A stretch of DNA of 64,000 bases from Herbaspirillum sp. AP02 (GCF_015767275.1 NZ_JADWMY010000005.1:279372-343371); one strand, 5' to 3'; shown: positions 1 through 9,201, numbered from the stretch's first letter. The notes: generated by a model not told the origin, from the letters alone. Program-made: numbers and translations.

Positions 1-209
1 ACATGGTGTTCCTGTTGCGTCGTGGAAATGCCGCCTGACAAGGCTGGTCCGGCATGACCACCGGATGGGAAGCATAGTACGCGAGCCGGACCGTATTATC
101 CAAGCGACAAGAAGAATTCTCATCAAAACCTGTCCCGGTTGCGTTGCATCAACGAGGCATTTGCCCAAAACCGACAAGCTGGCCCTTCCGCAACCCCGAG
201 GAAAACAAA

Positions 210-404
210 ATGAGCGACATGAGCGCAGACAATGGAAACTGGTTATCGGCCGAGCAAGCCGTGTTGCCGGACGGCACCGAACGCGGGAATCTGCCGTTGG
301 TGAAGAAGAAGCTGCCGCTGTTCTCGCCCCAGCAGATCTCGGGCGGTGACGAACTACCGGCCCCCTCCCCGACGGCAACCGGGCCATCGACCGAGCCGGC
401 CTGA
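210..404 (+). CDS. small hypothetical protein, 64 aa
   Basis: A short ORF opening at an ATG preceded by a GAGGA ribosome-binding site about six bases upstream. The product is hydrophilic, carries a basic stretch (VKKKLP) in the middle and ends in a Pro/Ser/Thr-rich tail. No signal peptide, membrane helix or known domain is visible. It stands alone about 150 bases upstream of the GGDEF gene on the same strand. The good Shine-Dalgarno argues for translation, but the length and lack of a recognised family leave it uncertain. Confidence 0.4.
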   Translation: MSDMSADNGNWLSAEQAVLPDGTERGNLPLVKKKLPLFSPQQISGGDELPAPSPTATGPSTEPA

Positions 405-550
405 CCATCGCGCGCCCGGGGAACGGGAACCGCAGCGGGTGACGCGACCAGGATGCGGGGCGAAGGCTACAATAGCGGCTGTTCTTCGTCCCCCGTCCGT
501 TCGCACCGCTCGCATCGTTCGTACTGCGCTTGCCAGCGCCGTATCACCCC

Positions 551-1711
551 ATGGCTCTCGATCCCTCCACCCTGCTTATCCTCACCATCGCCCTGGCGGC
601 GGCCGCTGCACTCTACCTGGCGGTGGAATGGGGTGTGGTGCGCGAACGCTCGCTCCTGCTCTGGAGCAGCGGCTTCGCCATCATCGCCCTCGGCTCCTTA
701 CTGGCATTGCTGCGCTCACGCGGCTATCTGCTTATCGGCATCTGGTTCGCCAATGGCATGCTGATCGCCGCGCACGCCTGCTTCCTGGCCGGCGTGGCCT
801 GCTTCACCCGCACCCGGCTCTCGCGCCAATGGTGGCTATTGGCCCTGCTGTGGCTGGTGATGTTGTACCTGCCCGCGCAGCCCTGGTGGTCACGGGCGAT
901 GCTGGGCGTGCAGTCGCTGATGATCGCTGCCGTCACGCTGCGCGCCAGCCGCCTGTTGCGTCCGCACGGCGCATCGCTGAGCGTGGGCGCGGTGCAATTG
1001 CGTTACGTGCTGCTGGCGCACGGCCTGTTCTATCTCGCCAAGGCGATCGCCGCTATCGTACCGGCTGCCCTGGTGGACCTGGCGGCCTTCGGCGGGACGG
1101 TGATCCGGATATCGCTGATCGAGGGCGCGATGGCCATCATGCTGATCGCGCTGTCGATGACCGGCACCGAGCGGCACCGTCGCGAACAGCGCATCGGCCA
1201 ACTGGCGGCCCGCGACCCCCTGACTGGCCTGCTCAACCGCCGCGCCCTCAAGACCAGCGCCCCCGCGCTGCTGGCGCAGGCCAGCGCGCAGCATCCCGGC
1301 GCACTGTTGCTGATCGACATCGACAACTTCAAACAGGTCAACGACCTGCATGGCCACGCCGCTGGCGACCAGCTTCTCGAAGCGTTGAGCATGCTGCTGC
1401 ACGAGGTTTTGCCGGAAGATGCCCTGGCGGCACGTCTGGGCGGGGATGAATTTGTGATCCTGCTACAGGATGCCCGCGCCGATCAGGTCACCCATCTGGG
1501 GGAAAGCCTGCGACAGGGCTTCGCCCACGTGGCCGGCAAGAGCTTTCCCACACCCCACGCCGTCAGCCTGAGCGTGGGTGGCAGCGTCTTCGAAACCCCG
1601 CCGGCCGACCTGGAAAGCCTGATGGCGCATACCGATGTGGCACTGTACGACGCCAAGCGGGCCGGCCGCGACCGGGTCGTGGTGGGACTGGTCGGAACGC
1701 CAGAGGTCTAG
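551..1711 (+). CDS. membrane-anchored GGDEF diguanylate cyclase
   Basis: Predicted to make cyclic di-GMP from two GTP at the inner membrane. The first roughly 200 residues form about six hydrophobic helices, a membrane sensory region without a recognised ligand signature. A GGDEF domain follows: DPLTGLLNRR opens it and the intact active-site loop RLGGDEF lies at about residues 295-301. The usual RxxD inhibitory site five residues before the loop is absent (the sequence there is PEDA), so product inhibition through that site is not expected. An in-frame TTG exists at 530, but the ATG at 551 starts directly at the first membrane helix and was chosen. 386 aa; no EAL domain. Confidence 0.9.
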   Translation: MALDPSTLLILTIALAAAAALYLAVEWGVVRERSLLLWSSGFAIIALGSLLALLRSRGYLLIGIWFANGMLIAAHACFLAGVACFTRTRLSRQWWLLALLWLVMLYLPAQPWWSRAMLGVQSLMIAAVTLRASRLLRPHGASLSVGAVQLRYVLLAHGLFYLAKAIAAIVPAALVDLAAFGGTVIRISLIEGAMAIMLIALSMTGTERHRREQRIGQLAARDPLTGLLNRRALKTSAPALLAQASAQHPGALLLIDIDNFKQVNDLHGHAAGDQLLEALSMLLHEVLPEDALAARLGGDEFVILLQDARADQVTHLGESLRQGFAHVAGKSFPTPHAVSLSVGGSVFETPPADLESLMAHTDVALYDAKRAGRDRVVVGLVGTPEV

Positions 1712-1794
1712 GCCTGCATTGGCCCGGCTGCAAGCGCTGGTGCAGGCGCTTGACCACCGCAGCACATCCTGTCCGGCGGCCGCCCCGCTCGCGC

Positions 1795-3072
1795 TCATCG
1801 CAGCCGGTCTTTGAGCCGATACCACGCCCCCACGAAGGGCAGGAACCAAGGCTTACCGAAGTGGCCGGGAATGGCTGGCCAGGAAAAATCCTTCCAGGGA
1901 TTGAGATCGACATGCCCCTCCATGATCTCCGCCATCATCGTTCCCATCAGCGTCGCCATGTGAGTGCCATGACCGCTGTAGCCCATGGAATAGAACACGC
2001 CTTCGCGCTGGCCGGCACGCGGTAGCCTGTCGGCGGTCATGTCGACCATCCCGCCCCAGCAATAGTCGATACGCGTCCCGGCGAGTCCGGGAAAGACAGT
2101 GAGCATCTGCTGGCGCAGGATATCGCCACTGCGCGCATCCGAACGCGGATTGGAGGCGGCAAAGCGCGCACGGCCACCAAATAGCAGGCGCTTGTCCGGC
2201 GTGACGCGGAAATAATTCACGAAATTCTTGGTGTCGGTATACATGCGGCGCGTCGGCACCAGTCCATCCAGCAACGACAACGGGAGTGGTTCGGTGACGA
2301 TCAAGAACGCGCCGACAGGTACGATGCGACGGCGGACCCAGCCGAACGGGCCGATTTGCGAGATACCGCTGGCCAGCAACACCTGCCGGGCACGTAAAGG
2401 ACCACGCGCGGTGCGCACGAGATAGCTGCCAGACTTCCGTTGAAGACCAAGCACCGGCGTGTGTTCGAGATACACGGCACCATGGCGCTGTGCCGCATGC
2501 GCCAGGCCGCGTACATAGCGCCCCACATGCATGCCAGCGCTTTTTTCGAGAAGCAGCCCGCCGTGGTAGCAATCGCTACCCAACTCGTCACGCAGTTGTG
2601 CAGGGGTCAACAGCCGGGTCTGCGGATCGACGCTGGCGGCCAGCAATTCCTGGCTGCGCGCCAGCTTGTCGTAATGCTCTGGCTTGGCGGCCAGCTTGAG
2701 CTTGCCGTGACGGGCGAAGTCGCAATCGATGGACTCCTGCCTGACAAGTCTTTCGACCGTATCGACGCCGGCATCGAAGGCTCGATAAATCCGGTTGGTC
2801 AGTTCGCTGCCCAGGCGCTGCGATAGTGCCGCGTAGTCCTGGGCGAAGCCGTTGTTGCACATGCCGCCATTGCGCCCGGAGGCAGCGCCGCCGACGATGT
2901 CGGCGTCGCACACCACCACCTGAGCTCCCTTGCGTGCAAGTGCCAGCGCTGCGGCCGATCCGGTGATACCGCCACCAACCACCAGCACGTCGCAGCCGCC
3001 CTCGGGCAGTGCATCGGTCTGGCTCATGAAGGGCGGCGATGTGTCCAGCCAGTACGACTTCAGTTGCATCAT
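1795..3072 (-). CDS. FAD-dependent amino acid/amine oxidoreductase (DAO family)
   Basis: A 425-residue flavoprotein of the D-amino-acid oxidase/DadA superfamily, closest in layout to gamma-glutamylputrescine oxidase-like (PuuB/OrdL) enzymes. The dinucleotide-binding motif GGGITG is at residues 33-38, followed by the ASGRNGG segment typical of this family and a C-terminal GYSGHG motif near the flavin. It would oxidise a secondary amine or amino acid to an imine or aldehyde in the cytoplasm. It is divergent from the HAD, kinase and aminotransferase-III genes, which suggests a shared amino-compound catabolic role. Two ATGs are adjacent at the start and a GGGAG lies just upstream. The exact substrate cannot be told from sequence. 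Confidence 0.85.
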   Translation of the reverse strand: MMQLKSYWLDTSPPFMSQTDALPEGGCDVLVVGGGITGSAAALALARKGAQVVVCDADIVGGAASGRNGGMCNNGFAQDYAALSQRLGSELTNRIYRAFDAGVDTVERLVRQESIDCDFARHGKLKLAAKPEHYDKLARSQELLAASVDPQTRLLTPAQLRDELGSDCYHGGLLLEKSAGMHVGRYVRGLAHAAQRHGAVYLEHTPVLGLQRKSGSYLVRTARGPLRARQVLLASGISQIGPFGWVRRRIVPVGAFLIVTEPLPLSLLDGLVPTRRMYTDTKNFVNYFRVTPDKRLLFGGRARFAASNPRSDARSGDILRQQMLTVFPGLAGTRIDYCWGGMVDMTADRLPRAGQREGVFYSMGYSGHGTHMATLMGTMMAEIMEGHVDLNPWKDFSWPAIPGHFGKPWFLPFVGAWYRLKDRLR

Positions 3073-3404
3073 GGGCTCCCACCAATATCGATCAGGACGA
3101 GGGAATAGGACCGCGACCCTCCCTCGGAAAAGATTATGGAACCGCAGTTTGCCACTGGGATTAATGCAAACTTAATTCTTCATTAAATCTGCATTAAGGC
3201 CTGTACAAGCAAGAAAGCAGGTTGCCAAGCCAAGAGGTGCAGCGCGTCTGGCATCCGGCCCGAACGCATGGCCCCCGATCCAAGGAAAATGCCGGAAAGC
3301 CCAGGATTAAAAGTAGAAGCTGCTCCGATCGCCCGGCAATAAGAGATTTTTCTCTTGGCCGGGCGGCCATACTTTCTCCATCGACCACGAAGGAGATTGA
3401 TCCA
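3073..3404. other. divergent promoter region, no gene
   Basis: This gap separates the leftward FAD oxidase from the rightward HAD gene and must hold both promoters. The middle is AT-rich and contains an inverted repeat (annotated separately). The right end carries the AAGGAG ribosome-binding site of the HAD gene at 3390-3395. No credible ORF was seen. Confidence 0.6.
3161..3197. promoter_or_regulatory. palindromic operator candidate
   Basis: Perfect 8-bp arms TTAATGCA (3161-3168) and TGCATTAA (3190-3197) enclose an AT-rich core in the divergent intergenic region. Size and AT content fit an Lrp/AsnC-type site, and an Lrp-family gene lies at the end of the rightward cluster. Binding by that protein is an inference. 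Confidence 0.4.
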
Positions 3405-4070
3405 ATGATTTTCAAGCCGAAGTTCATCAGTTTCGATTGCTACGGAACACTCATCAATTTTGAAATGGGCCCCACGGCCAGATCGCTGTTCTCCGATCGT
3501 GTCAGCGAGCAACGCATGCCGGGCTTTCTGGAAAGCTTCCGTTTCTATCGCCTGGACGAAGTGCTAGGTGCCTGGAAGCCCTTCTTCGATGTCGTGGGAA
3601 ACGCCATCCAGCGCGCCTGCCACGCGCACGACGTGGAATATCGCACCAGCGATGCGCAGTCGCTCTACGCGGCCGTTCCCACTTGGCAGCCGCATCCGCA
3701 CGTGGTCGAAACACTGGAGAAGATCGCACCGCATATCCCGCTGGTGATCTTGTCCAATTCGATGACCGACCTGATCCCGCACAGCGTGGCACATCTGAAA
3801 GCCCCCTTCCATGCGGTCTACACCGCAGAGGAAGCACAGGCCTACAAGCCACGCGGCCAGGCGTTTGAATACATGTTCGATCAACTCGGCTGCGGACCGG
3901 AAGAGATGGTGCATTGCTCCTCCAGCTTCCGCTACGACCTGATGACGGCCGCCGACCTGGGCTTCATGGCCAAGGCCTTCATCGACCGCAACCATGAACC
4001 CGGCTTCGATGGCTATGGCGTCAATCGCCTGACCGACTTTCGTCAGCTTGCTAGGCTGGTCGGTCTTTGA
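3405..4070 (+). CDS. haloacid dehalogenase type II-like HAD hydrolase
   Basis: A 221-residue HAD-superfamily hydrolase. The nucleophile motif is FDCYGTL with Asp11 as the predicted nucleophile; LSNS supplies the motif II Ser, the KPRG lysine is motif III, and SSSFRYDLMTAADLG occupies the position of the conserved SH.FD..GA..AG segment of L-2-haloacid dehalogenases. Family members hydrolyse C-halogen or C-phosphate bonds, and many annotated dehalogenases are phosphatases or of unknown substrate. The start at 3405 is set by AAGGAG ten bases upstream; the longer upstream frame has no such site. It is followed 42 bases later by the kinase gene, suggesting co-transcription. Confidence 0.8.
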   Translation: MIFKPKFISFDCYGTLINFEMGPTARSLFSDRVSEQRMPGFLESFRFYRLDEVLGAWKPFFDVVGNAIQRACHAHDVEYRTSDAQSLYAAVPTWQPHPHVVETLEKIAPHIPLVILSNSMTDLIPHSVAHLKAPFHAVYTAEEAQAYKPRGQAFEYMFDQLGCGPEEMVHCSSSFRYDLMTAADLGFMAKAFIDRNHEPGFDGYGVNRLTDFRQLARLVGL

Positions 4071-4112
4071 TCGCTACCGCTACCCACCCTGGCGCAACTC
4101 CAAGCGAGACCC

Positions 4113-5180
4113 ATGATGCATCAGCAAGCTCTTGATCAAACTGCAGCATTGAGCACGGCCGCGCCGGCGATTCCCCTCTCCACGCTGCACAAGCTCGCCT
4201 CCGGCCTCTACGGCATCGACGGGGAGGTCACGGTGCTGGCTGGCGAACGTGACCAGAACTGCCGCATCGACGGCCAAGATGGACTGCGCCATGTGCTCAA
4301 GATCAGCAATCCTTCCGAAGAGCCCACGGTGGTGGATTTCCAGATTGCCGCGCTTGAGCACATTGCGGTCGTCGCCCCCGAACTTCCGATCCCGCGGGTA
4401 GTGCGCACGCTGGGTGGGCGAACCTCCGAACGCGTTCGCCTTGATGATGGCAACGTCTGTACGGTACGCATGCTGACCTACCTGGACGGCGTGCAGATCA
4501 AGGAGACCATTCGCACAGCTGGTCAGCGGCGCGCCATGGGCAGCGGTTTGGCGAAACTGAACCTGGCCTTGCGCGACTTCTCGCATCCGGGCGCGCATCA
4601 TGACCTGCTATGGAACGTATCGACCGCGCACCGCCTGGCGGCCAGGATGGAAGGCCTGATCGATCCAGGCCGCCGTCTGTTGGCACAGCGCTTCATGACT
4701 CGCTTTGAACAGGACGTGCTGCCTCTCCTGCCACAAGTGCGCACGCAGGTCATCCACAATGACTACCATCTCTACAACGTCCTGGTGGCGCCCCAGGAAC
4801 AGGAGCGCATCACCGGCATCATCGATTTCGGCGACATGCTGCATGCGCCGTTGGTAGGCGAGGTGGGTACGGCAGCGGCGTTCCACATGACGGGCAACAC
4901 CGATCCTTTCGAAGGTCCGGCACAGTTCGTGGGCGCCTATCACGCTCTGCTGCCGCTCACCGATCCCGAGCAGGAGATCGTCACCGACCTGATGGCCACG
5001 CGCCACCTGATCACGGCGCTGATCTCGGAGTGGCGTGCAGTACGCTACCCCCATAACCGGGCCTACATCATGCGCCACAACCCGGCAGCCTGGGAGGCAC
5101 TGGGGCAACTGGCCGACCTCTCGCGCCAGGACGCACGCGACCGCCTGCTTTCAGAAATCCGCAACAGGAGAATTCCATGA
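4113..5180 (+). CDS. APH-family small-molecule kinase, hydroxylysine kinase-like
   Basis: A 355-residue aminoglycoside-phosphotransferase-fold kinase. The catalytic loop HNDYHLYN lies at residues 215-222 (Asp217 catalytic base, Asn222 metal ligand) and the metal-binding DFG is at about 238-240. It would phosphorylate a hydroxyl group of a small substrate with ATP. Its stop codon overlaps the start of the class III PLP enzyme in an ATGA junction, so the two are translationally coupled. In vertebrates the same pair of families, hydroxylysine kinase and 5-phosphohydroxylysine phospho-lyase, acts in sequence, and the choline/homoserine kinase branches share the fold. Assignment to hydroxylysine or a similar amino alcohol is therefore inferred from context. 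Confidence 0.8.
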   Translation: MMHQQALDQTAALSTAAPAIPLSTLHKLASGLYGIDGEVTVLAGERDQNCRIDGQDGLRHVLKISNPSEEPTVVDFQIAALEHIAVVAPELPIPRVVRTLGGRTSERVRLDDGNVCTVRMLTYLDGVQIKETIRTAGQRRAMGSGLAKLNLALRDFSHPGAHHDLLWNVSTAHRLAARMEGLIDPGRRLLAQRFMTRFEQDVLPLLPQVRTQVIHNDYHLYNVLVAPQEQERITGIIDFGDMLHAPLVGEVGTAAAFHMTGNTDPFEGPAQFVGAYHALLPLTDPEQEIVTDLMATRHLITALISEWRAVRYPHNRAYIMRHNPAAWEALGQLADLSRQDARDRLLSEIRNRRIP

Positions 5181-6532
5181 AGAGCACCACCGACCTGAAC
5201 ATGGTCAACGCCTATATCCCCGGCCGGACCGACGTCGGTCCCGTGACCGAGGCCCTGATCAAACGCCGTGACGCGCTGCTGGGTCCGGCCTATCGCCTGA
5301 TGTACGAGCATCCGCTGCAGATCGTGCGTGGCGAGGGTGTCTGGCTGATTGATCCGCAGGGACGCCGTTACCTCGACGTCTACAACAACGTGACCTCCCT
5401 TGGGCATTGCCACCCTGCAGTCACCGAGGCGATCTGCCAACAGGTGCAAACCCTGGCGACCAATACCCGCTATCTGCACGAAACCATTCTGGAACTGGCC
5501 GAAAGGCTTCTCGCCACCGTACCGGAAACGGCACTGGCACACCTGATGCTGACCTGCACCGGTAGCGAAGCCAATGATCTGGCCTATCGCATCGCCAAAG
5601 TGCGCACCGGGGGCACCGGGGTGATCGTGACCGATACCGCCTATCACGGTATCACCGACGCGGTCTCGCAGTTCTCCCCCTCGCTGGGCGCCACGGTCAA
5701 CCTTGGTCCGCATGTACGGTTGGTGCCGGCGCCGCGTAGTTATCACGCTCAAGGGCAGGATCTGGGCGAACGCTTTGCACGCGATGTGGAGGCAGCCATT
5801 GCCGACCTGCAACGCCACGGCATCCAGCCAGCAGCACTGATCGTCGACTCACTCTTTACCAGCGATGGCATCCTGCCCGGCCCGGCAGGCTTCCTCAAGG
5901 GAGCGGTACAGGCCATTCAGCGCGCCGGCGGCCTCTTCATCGCCGACGAGGTGCAACCTGGCTTTGGTCGCACCGGTGAGCACATGTGGGGCTTCCAGCG
6001 CCACGGCGTGGTGCCAGACATCGTGACCATGGGCAAGCCGATGGGCAACGGGCAACCGGTTGCAGGTCTGCTGGCCACGGCCGACGCCTTGCAGGAATTC
6101 GGCCAGCGCTCGCGTTACTTCAATACCTTCGGTGGCAATACCGTGTCCTGCGCAGCGGCACTTGCAGTACTCAAGACCATAGAACGCGAGGGCCTGATCG
6201 CCCATGCGCACGAGGCAGGATCGATCTTGCTTGACGGCATCGCCGCCTTGGCAGAACGTCATGAGGCGATTGGCGACGTGCGCGGCGCGGGCATGTTCGT
6301 CGGCGTGGAACTGGTCTCCGATCGCCGCTCGCGTGCACCAGACCGCAGCCTTACCAGCGAGGTGGTCAACCGGATGCGCGACAAGGGCGTGCTGCTCAGC
6401 GCCTGCGCGATGGGACATAACGTATTGAAGATACGACCGCCGCTGGTATTGACGAAGGATCAGGCCGGCATGGTGATTGATGCGCTGGACGAATCGCTGA
6501 CGCAAGCCAGGACCGGCTCGGCCAGCCGTTGA
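5177..6532 (+). CDS. class III PLP enzyme, aminotransferase or phospho-lyase
   Basis: A 451-residue PLP-dependent enzyme of aminotransferase class III. The cofactor aspartate lies in ADEVQPGFGRTG, and the Schiff-base lysine is Lys287 in MGKPMGNG, a context (GKPMGNG rather than the commoner KxLGGG) shared with the AGXT2L phospho-lyases that eliminate phosphate from phosphoethanolamine or 5-phosphohydroxylysine. The tight overlap with the upstream kinase supports a kinase-then-lyase route: phosphorylate a hydroxyl, then eliminate phosphate and release ammonia to give an aldehyde. An ordinary omega-transaminase remains possible. The start shares four bases with the kinase stop. Confidence 0.85.
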   Translation: MKSTTDLNMVNAYIPGRTDVGPVTEALIKRRDALLGPAYRLMYEHPLQIVRGEGVWLIDPQGRRYLDVYNNVTSLGHCHPAVTEAICQQVQTLATNTRYLHETILELAERLLATVPETALAHLMLTCTGSEANDLAYRIAKVRTGGTGVIVTDTAYHGITDAVSQFSPSLGATVNLGPHVRLVPAPRSYHAQGQDLGERFARDVEAAIADLQRHGIQPAALIVDSLFTSDGILPGPAGFLKGAVQAIQRAGGLFIADEVQPGFGRTGEHMWGFQRHGVVPDIVTMGKPMGNGQPVAGLLATADALQEFGQRSRYFNTFGGNTVSCAAALAVLKTIEREGLIAHAHEAGSILLDGIAALAERHEAIGDVRGAGMFVGVELVSDRRSRAPDRSLTSEVVNRMRDKGVLLSACAMGHNVLKIRPPLVLTKDQAGMVIDALDESLTQARTGSASR

Positions 6533-6561
6533 CAGCGAAGCTGCGGTGATAAGATCTCCCC

Positions 6562-7065
6562 ATGCGTCCCACAGAACCAATCGACCGCACTGACATCAAG
6601 ATTCTCGAACACCTGCTGCGCGAGGGACGTTGTTCGAACGTGGAACTGGCCGAAGCGGTCAACCTGAGCCCCAGCCCTTGTCTGACCCGCACCAAACGCA
6701 TGGAAGATAGTGGTGTCATCGCGGGTTACGGCGCACAGATCGCGCTGGAGAAACTGGGCAGCCATGTCGTGGTGTTTTCCGAGATTACACTCGGCAGCCA
6801 TCGCCCGGCCGACTTCCGCAAGTTCGAGCAAGGTGCGGCCAGATATGCGGAGATCGTCGAGTGCTACAACGTCAGCGGGGGCTACGATTATCTCCTCAAG
6901 ATCATCTCCCCCACGGTGTCCTTGTTCCAGGAGTTGATGGAGAGACTCCTGGAGGACGAGATCGGCATTGAAAAGTTCGCCAGTCGCATCGTGCTGCGCC
7001 ATCCTTATGGGCAGCGCAGCGATCCGGTGGCTGTGATTGCGACGGGAAAGAGCAGCTGGAAGTAG
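6562..7065 (+). CDS. Lrp/AsnC family transcriptional regulator
   Basis: A 167-residue regulator with an N-terminal winged HTH (IDRTDIKILEHL at residues 7-18, then NVELAEAVNLSPSP) and a C-terminal RAM/AsnC ligand domain with the GGYDYLLK strand at about 112-119. Such proteins form octamers and sense amino acids. It is 29 bases after the class III PLP gene on the same strand and ends the catabolic cluster, so it probably controls that cluster in response to its amino-acid substrate. Confidence 0.88.
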   Translation: MRPTEPIDRTDIKILEHLLREGRCSNVELAEAVNLSPSPCLTRTKRMEDSGVIAGYGAQIALEKLGSHVVVFSEITLGSHRPADFRKFEQGAARYAEIVECYNVSGGYDYLLKIISPTVSLFQELMERLLEDEIGIEKFASRIVLRHPYGQRSDPVAVIATGKSSWK

Positions 7066-7102
7066 CGACGCGCAATCCGAGGACAGCCCGCCGCCAGCTG
7101 GC

Positions 7103-7867
7103 TCAGGAAAACCGGCTGAAGTCCGGCTTGCGCTTCTCGAAGAAGGCGGTGAAGGCCTCCTTGGCTTCCGGCTCGGTGAGCATGCGTGCGAAGTGTTCGA
7201 TCTCGGTCACCATCTGCTGCTCGGTGGCGGTGACACGGTTCTTCTTCATCAATTGCTTGGTCACGCGGATCGAAGCGGCCGGCAAGGCGGCCAGCTTGGC
7301 AGCCTGCTTTTGCGCATAGGGCAGCAGTTCTTCCAGCGGCAGGACGCGATTGACGAAGCCCATCTGCGCGGCCTCGTCGGCGCCGAAGGCTTCGCCCAGC
7401 AGGAGCTTCTCGGCAGCACGCTGATATCCCGCGATATGCGGCAGCAACAGTGAAGAGGCCGCTTCCGGGCAGAGCCCCAGCTGGGTGAAGGGCATCGAGA
7501 ATTTCGCATTGTCCGCCGCATACACCAGGTCGCAATGCATGAGCAGTGTTGTGCCGATACCGACCGCCACACCCGAGACCGCCGCCACGATGGGCTTGCT
7601 GGCATGGCTGATCTGCCAGAGGAACTGGAACACCGGCGCGTCCTGGGTCTTGGGCGGGTTCTTCAGGAAGTCTTCCAGATCATTGCCGGCCGAGAAAGCC
7701 TGTGACTTGCCGGTGAAGAGGATGGCGCGCACGGCGCTGTCGGTCTCGGCTTCCTTCAGGGCATCGGCCAGTTGCTGGTACATGGCGGCGGTGATGGCGT
7801 TCTTCTTGTCTTCACGGTCGAAATGGATGCTCAGGATGCCATCGGCCTTGCTCAGTTGGATATCCAT
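7103..7867 (-). CDS. enoyl-CoA hydratase/isomerase family protein
   Basis: A 254-residue crotonase-fold enzyme. It has the oxyanion-hole segment GKSQAFSAGNDLEDF and a VAAVSGVAVGIGTTLLMHCDLVYA stretch typical of the family; the position of the first catalytic Glu of hydratases is not obvious, so isomerase activity (2,3-enoyl-CoA) is possible. It would hydrate or isomerise enoyl-CoA in beta-oxidation. It is the last gene of the leftward fatty-acid cluster, separated from the thiolase by a hairpin terminator, so it may also have its own promoter. The start at 7867 is set by AAGGAG upstream; an earlier in-frame ATG at 7918 lies next to that terminator and has no such site. Confidence 0.88.
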   Translation of the reverse strand: MDIQLSKADGILSIHFDREDKKNAITAAMYQQLADALKEAETDSAVRAILFTGKSQAFSAGNDLEDFLKNPPKTQDAPVFQFLWQISHASKPIVAAVSGVAVGIGTTLLMHCDLVYAADNAKFSMPFTQLGLCPEAASSLLLPHIAGYQRAAEKLLLGEAFGADEAAQMGFVNRVLPLEELLPYAQKQAAKLAALPAASIRVTKQLMKKNRVTATEQQMVTEIEHFARMLTEPEAKEAFTAFFEKRKPDFSRFS

Positions 7868-7932
7868 CTGCGCGGTCTCCTTGAATTTTATAAATGATTT
7901 AGCTTGTTTGAAGCTCAAGCAGGAACCAATGA

Positions 7933-7964
7933 AAAAGCCGCACGGCGTGAGCAGTGCGGCTTTT
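7933..7964 (-). terminator. intrinsic terminator after the thiolase gene
   Basis: Eleven-bp arms (AAAAGCCGCAC at 7933-7943, GTGCGGCTTTT at 7954-7964) with a ten-base loop. Both flanks are A/T-rich; read leftwards the stem ends in a T-run. It lies between the thiolase stop and the hydratase start, both leftward. Confidence 0.75.
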
Positions 7965-7986
7965 CATCAGCGCTTGCGCATGTGGA

Positions 7987-9183
7987 TCAGACGCGTTCGA
8001 AGATGCCCGCCGCACCCATGCCGGTACCCACGCACATGGTCACCATGCCGTACTTCAGGTTCTTGCGGCGCAGTGCATGGATGGTGGTCGCCGCACGGAT
8101 GGCGCCGGTGGCGCCCAGCGGGTGGCCCAGGGCGATGGCGCCGCCCATGGGGTTGACCTTGCTCGGGTCCAGGCCGAGATCGCCGATGACAGCCAGCGCC
8201 TGGGCGGCGAAGGCTTCGTTCAGTTCGATCCAGTCGATCTGGTCCTGGGTCAGGCCGCCGGCCTTCAGCGCTGCCGGAATCGCTTCCTTGGGACCGATGC
8301 CCATGATCTCCGGTGGCACGCCACGCACGGCGAAGGAGACGAAGCGCGCCAGCGGGGTCAGGTTGAACTGCTTGAGGATCTTTTCGGAGACGATGATCAG
8401 CGCGCCGGCACCGTCGGAAGTCTGCGAGCTGTTGCCGGCGGTGACGCTGCCCTTGGCGGCGAAGACCGGCTTGAGCTTGGCCAGCGCGGCCAGGTTGGAA
8501 TCGGCACGCGGACCTTCGTCCAGACTGACGGTGCGGGTCTTGATGTCGATCTCGCCACTGCCCAGATTGGGGAAGCGTTCGACGATCTCGAACGCGGTCA
8601 TCTCGTCGTTGAATTCGCCAGCCTGCTGGGCCGCGATGGCCTTCTGGTGCGAGGCCAGCGCGAACTCATCCTGCGCTTCGCGCGAGACCTTCCATTGCTG
8701 TGCCACCTTCTCGGCGGTCAGGCCCATGCCATAGGCCATGCCGACGTTCTCATCCTTGAAGGCATTGATGTTGATGGAGGGATGGAAACCCATCATCGGT
8801 ACCATCGACATCGACTCCGCACCGGCGGCGATCATGACATCGGCTTCGCCCACGCGGATGCGGTCGGCAGCCATGGCGATGGCGGTGATACCGGAGGCGC
8901 AGTAGCGGTTGATGGTGACGCCGCCGATGGTGTTGGGCAGGCCGGCCAGCAGCACGGCGTTACGCGCCATGTTCAGGCCTTGCGCTCCTTCGGGGAAGGA
9001 GCAGCCGACGATGGCGTCCTCGATCAGCTTGGGGTCCAGGCCCGGCACTTGCGCCACGGCCGACTGGATGGCGCGCACCAACAGGTCATCCGGACGAGTG
9101 TTCTTGAACATGCCACGCGGTGCCTTGCCGATGGGGGTGCGGGTGGCGGCGACGATGTAGGCGTCTTGCAGTTGTTTGCTCAT
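7987..9183 (-). CDS. fadA: acetyl-CoA C-acyltransferase (3-ketoacyl-CoA thiolase)
   Basis: A 398-residue thiolase that cleaves 3-ketoacyl-CoA with CoA to acetyl-CoA and a shortened acyl-CoA, the last step of beta-oxidation. The nucleophile is Cys95 (NRYCASG); His354 (GHPLGATGA) and Cys384 (CVGTGMG) complete the active site. It follows the fused dehydrogenase/hydratase gene in the same operon, with a DUF559 unit inserted between. An AAGGAG lies just upstream of its ATG, directly after the DUF559 unit's left repeat. The gene symbol follows function and context rather than a checked ortholog. Confidence 0.92.
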   Translation of the reverse strand: MSKQLQDAYIVAATRTPIGKAPRGMFKNTRPDDLLVRAIQSAVAQVPGLDPKLIEDAIVGCSFPEGAQGLNMARNAVLLAGLPNTIGGVTINRYCASGITAIAMAADRIRVGEADVMIAAGAESMSMVPMMGFHPSININAFKDENVGMAYGMGLTAEKVAQQWKVSREAQDEFALASHQKAIAAQQAGEFNDEMTAFEIVERFPNLGSGEIDIKTRTVSLDEGPRADSNLAALAKLKPVFAAKGSVTAGNSSQTSDGAGALIIVSEKILKQFNLTPLARFVSFAVRGVPPEIMGIGPKEAIPAALKAGGLTQDQIDWIELNEAFAAQALAVIGDLGLDPSKVNPMGGAIALGHPLGATGAIRAATTIHALRRKNLKYGMVTMCVGTGMGAAGIFERV

Positions 9184-9201
9184 TCAAAATCTCCTTGGAC
9201 T

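Noticed and set aside
346..1449. Arg/Pro-rich 367-residue frame overlapping the GGDEF gene
   Set aside because: Out-of-frame reading of the GGDEF gene with extreme Arg/Pro content; not a protein of any known kind.
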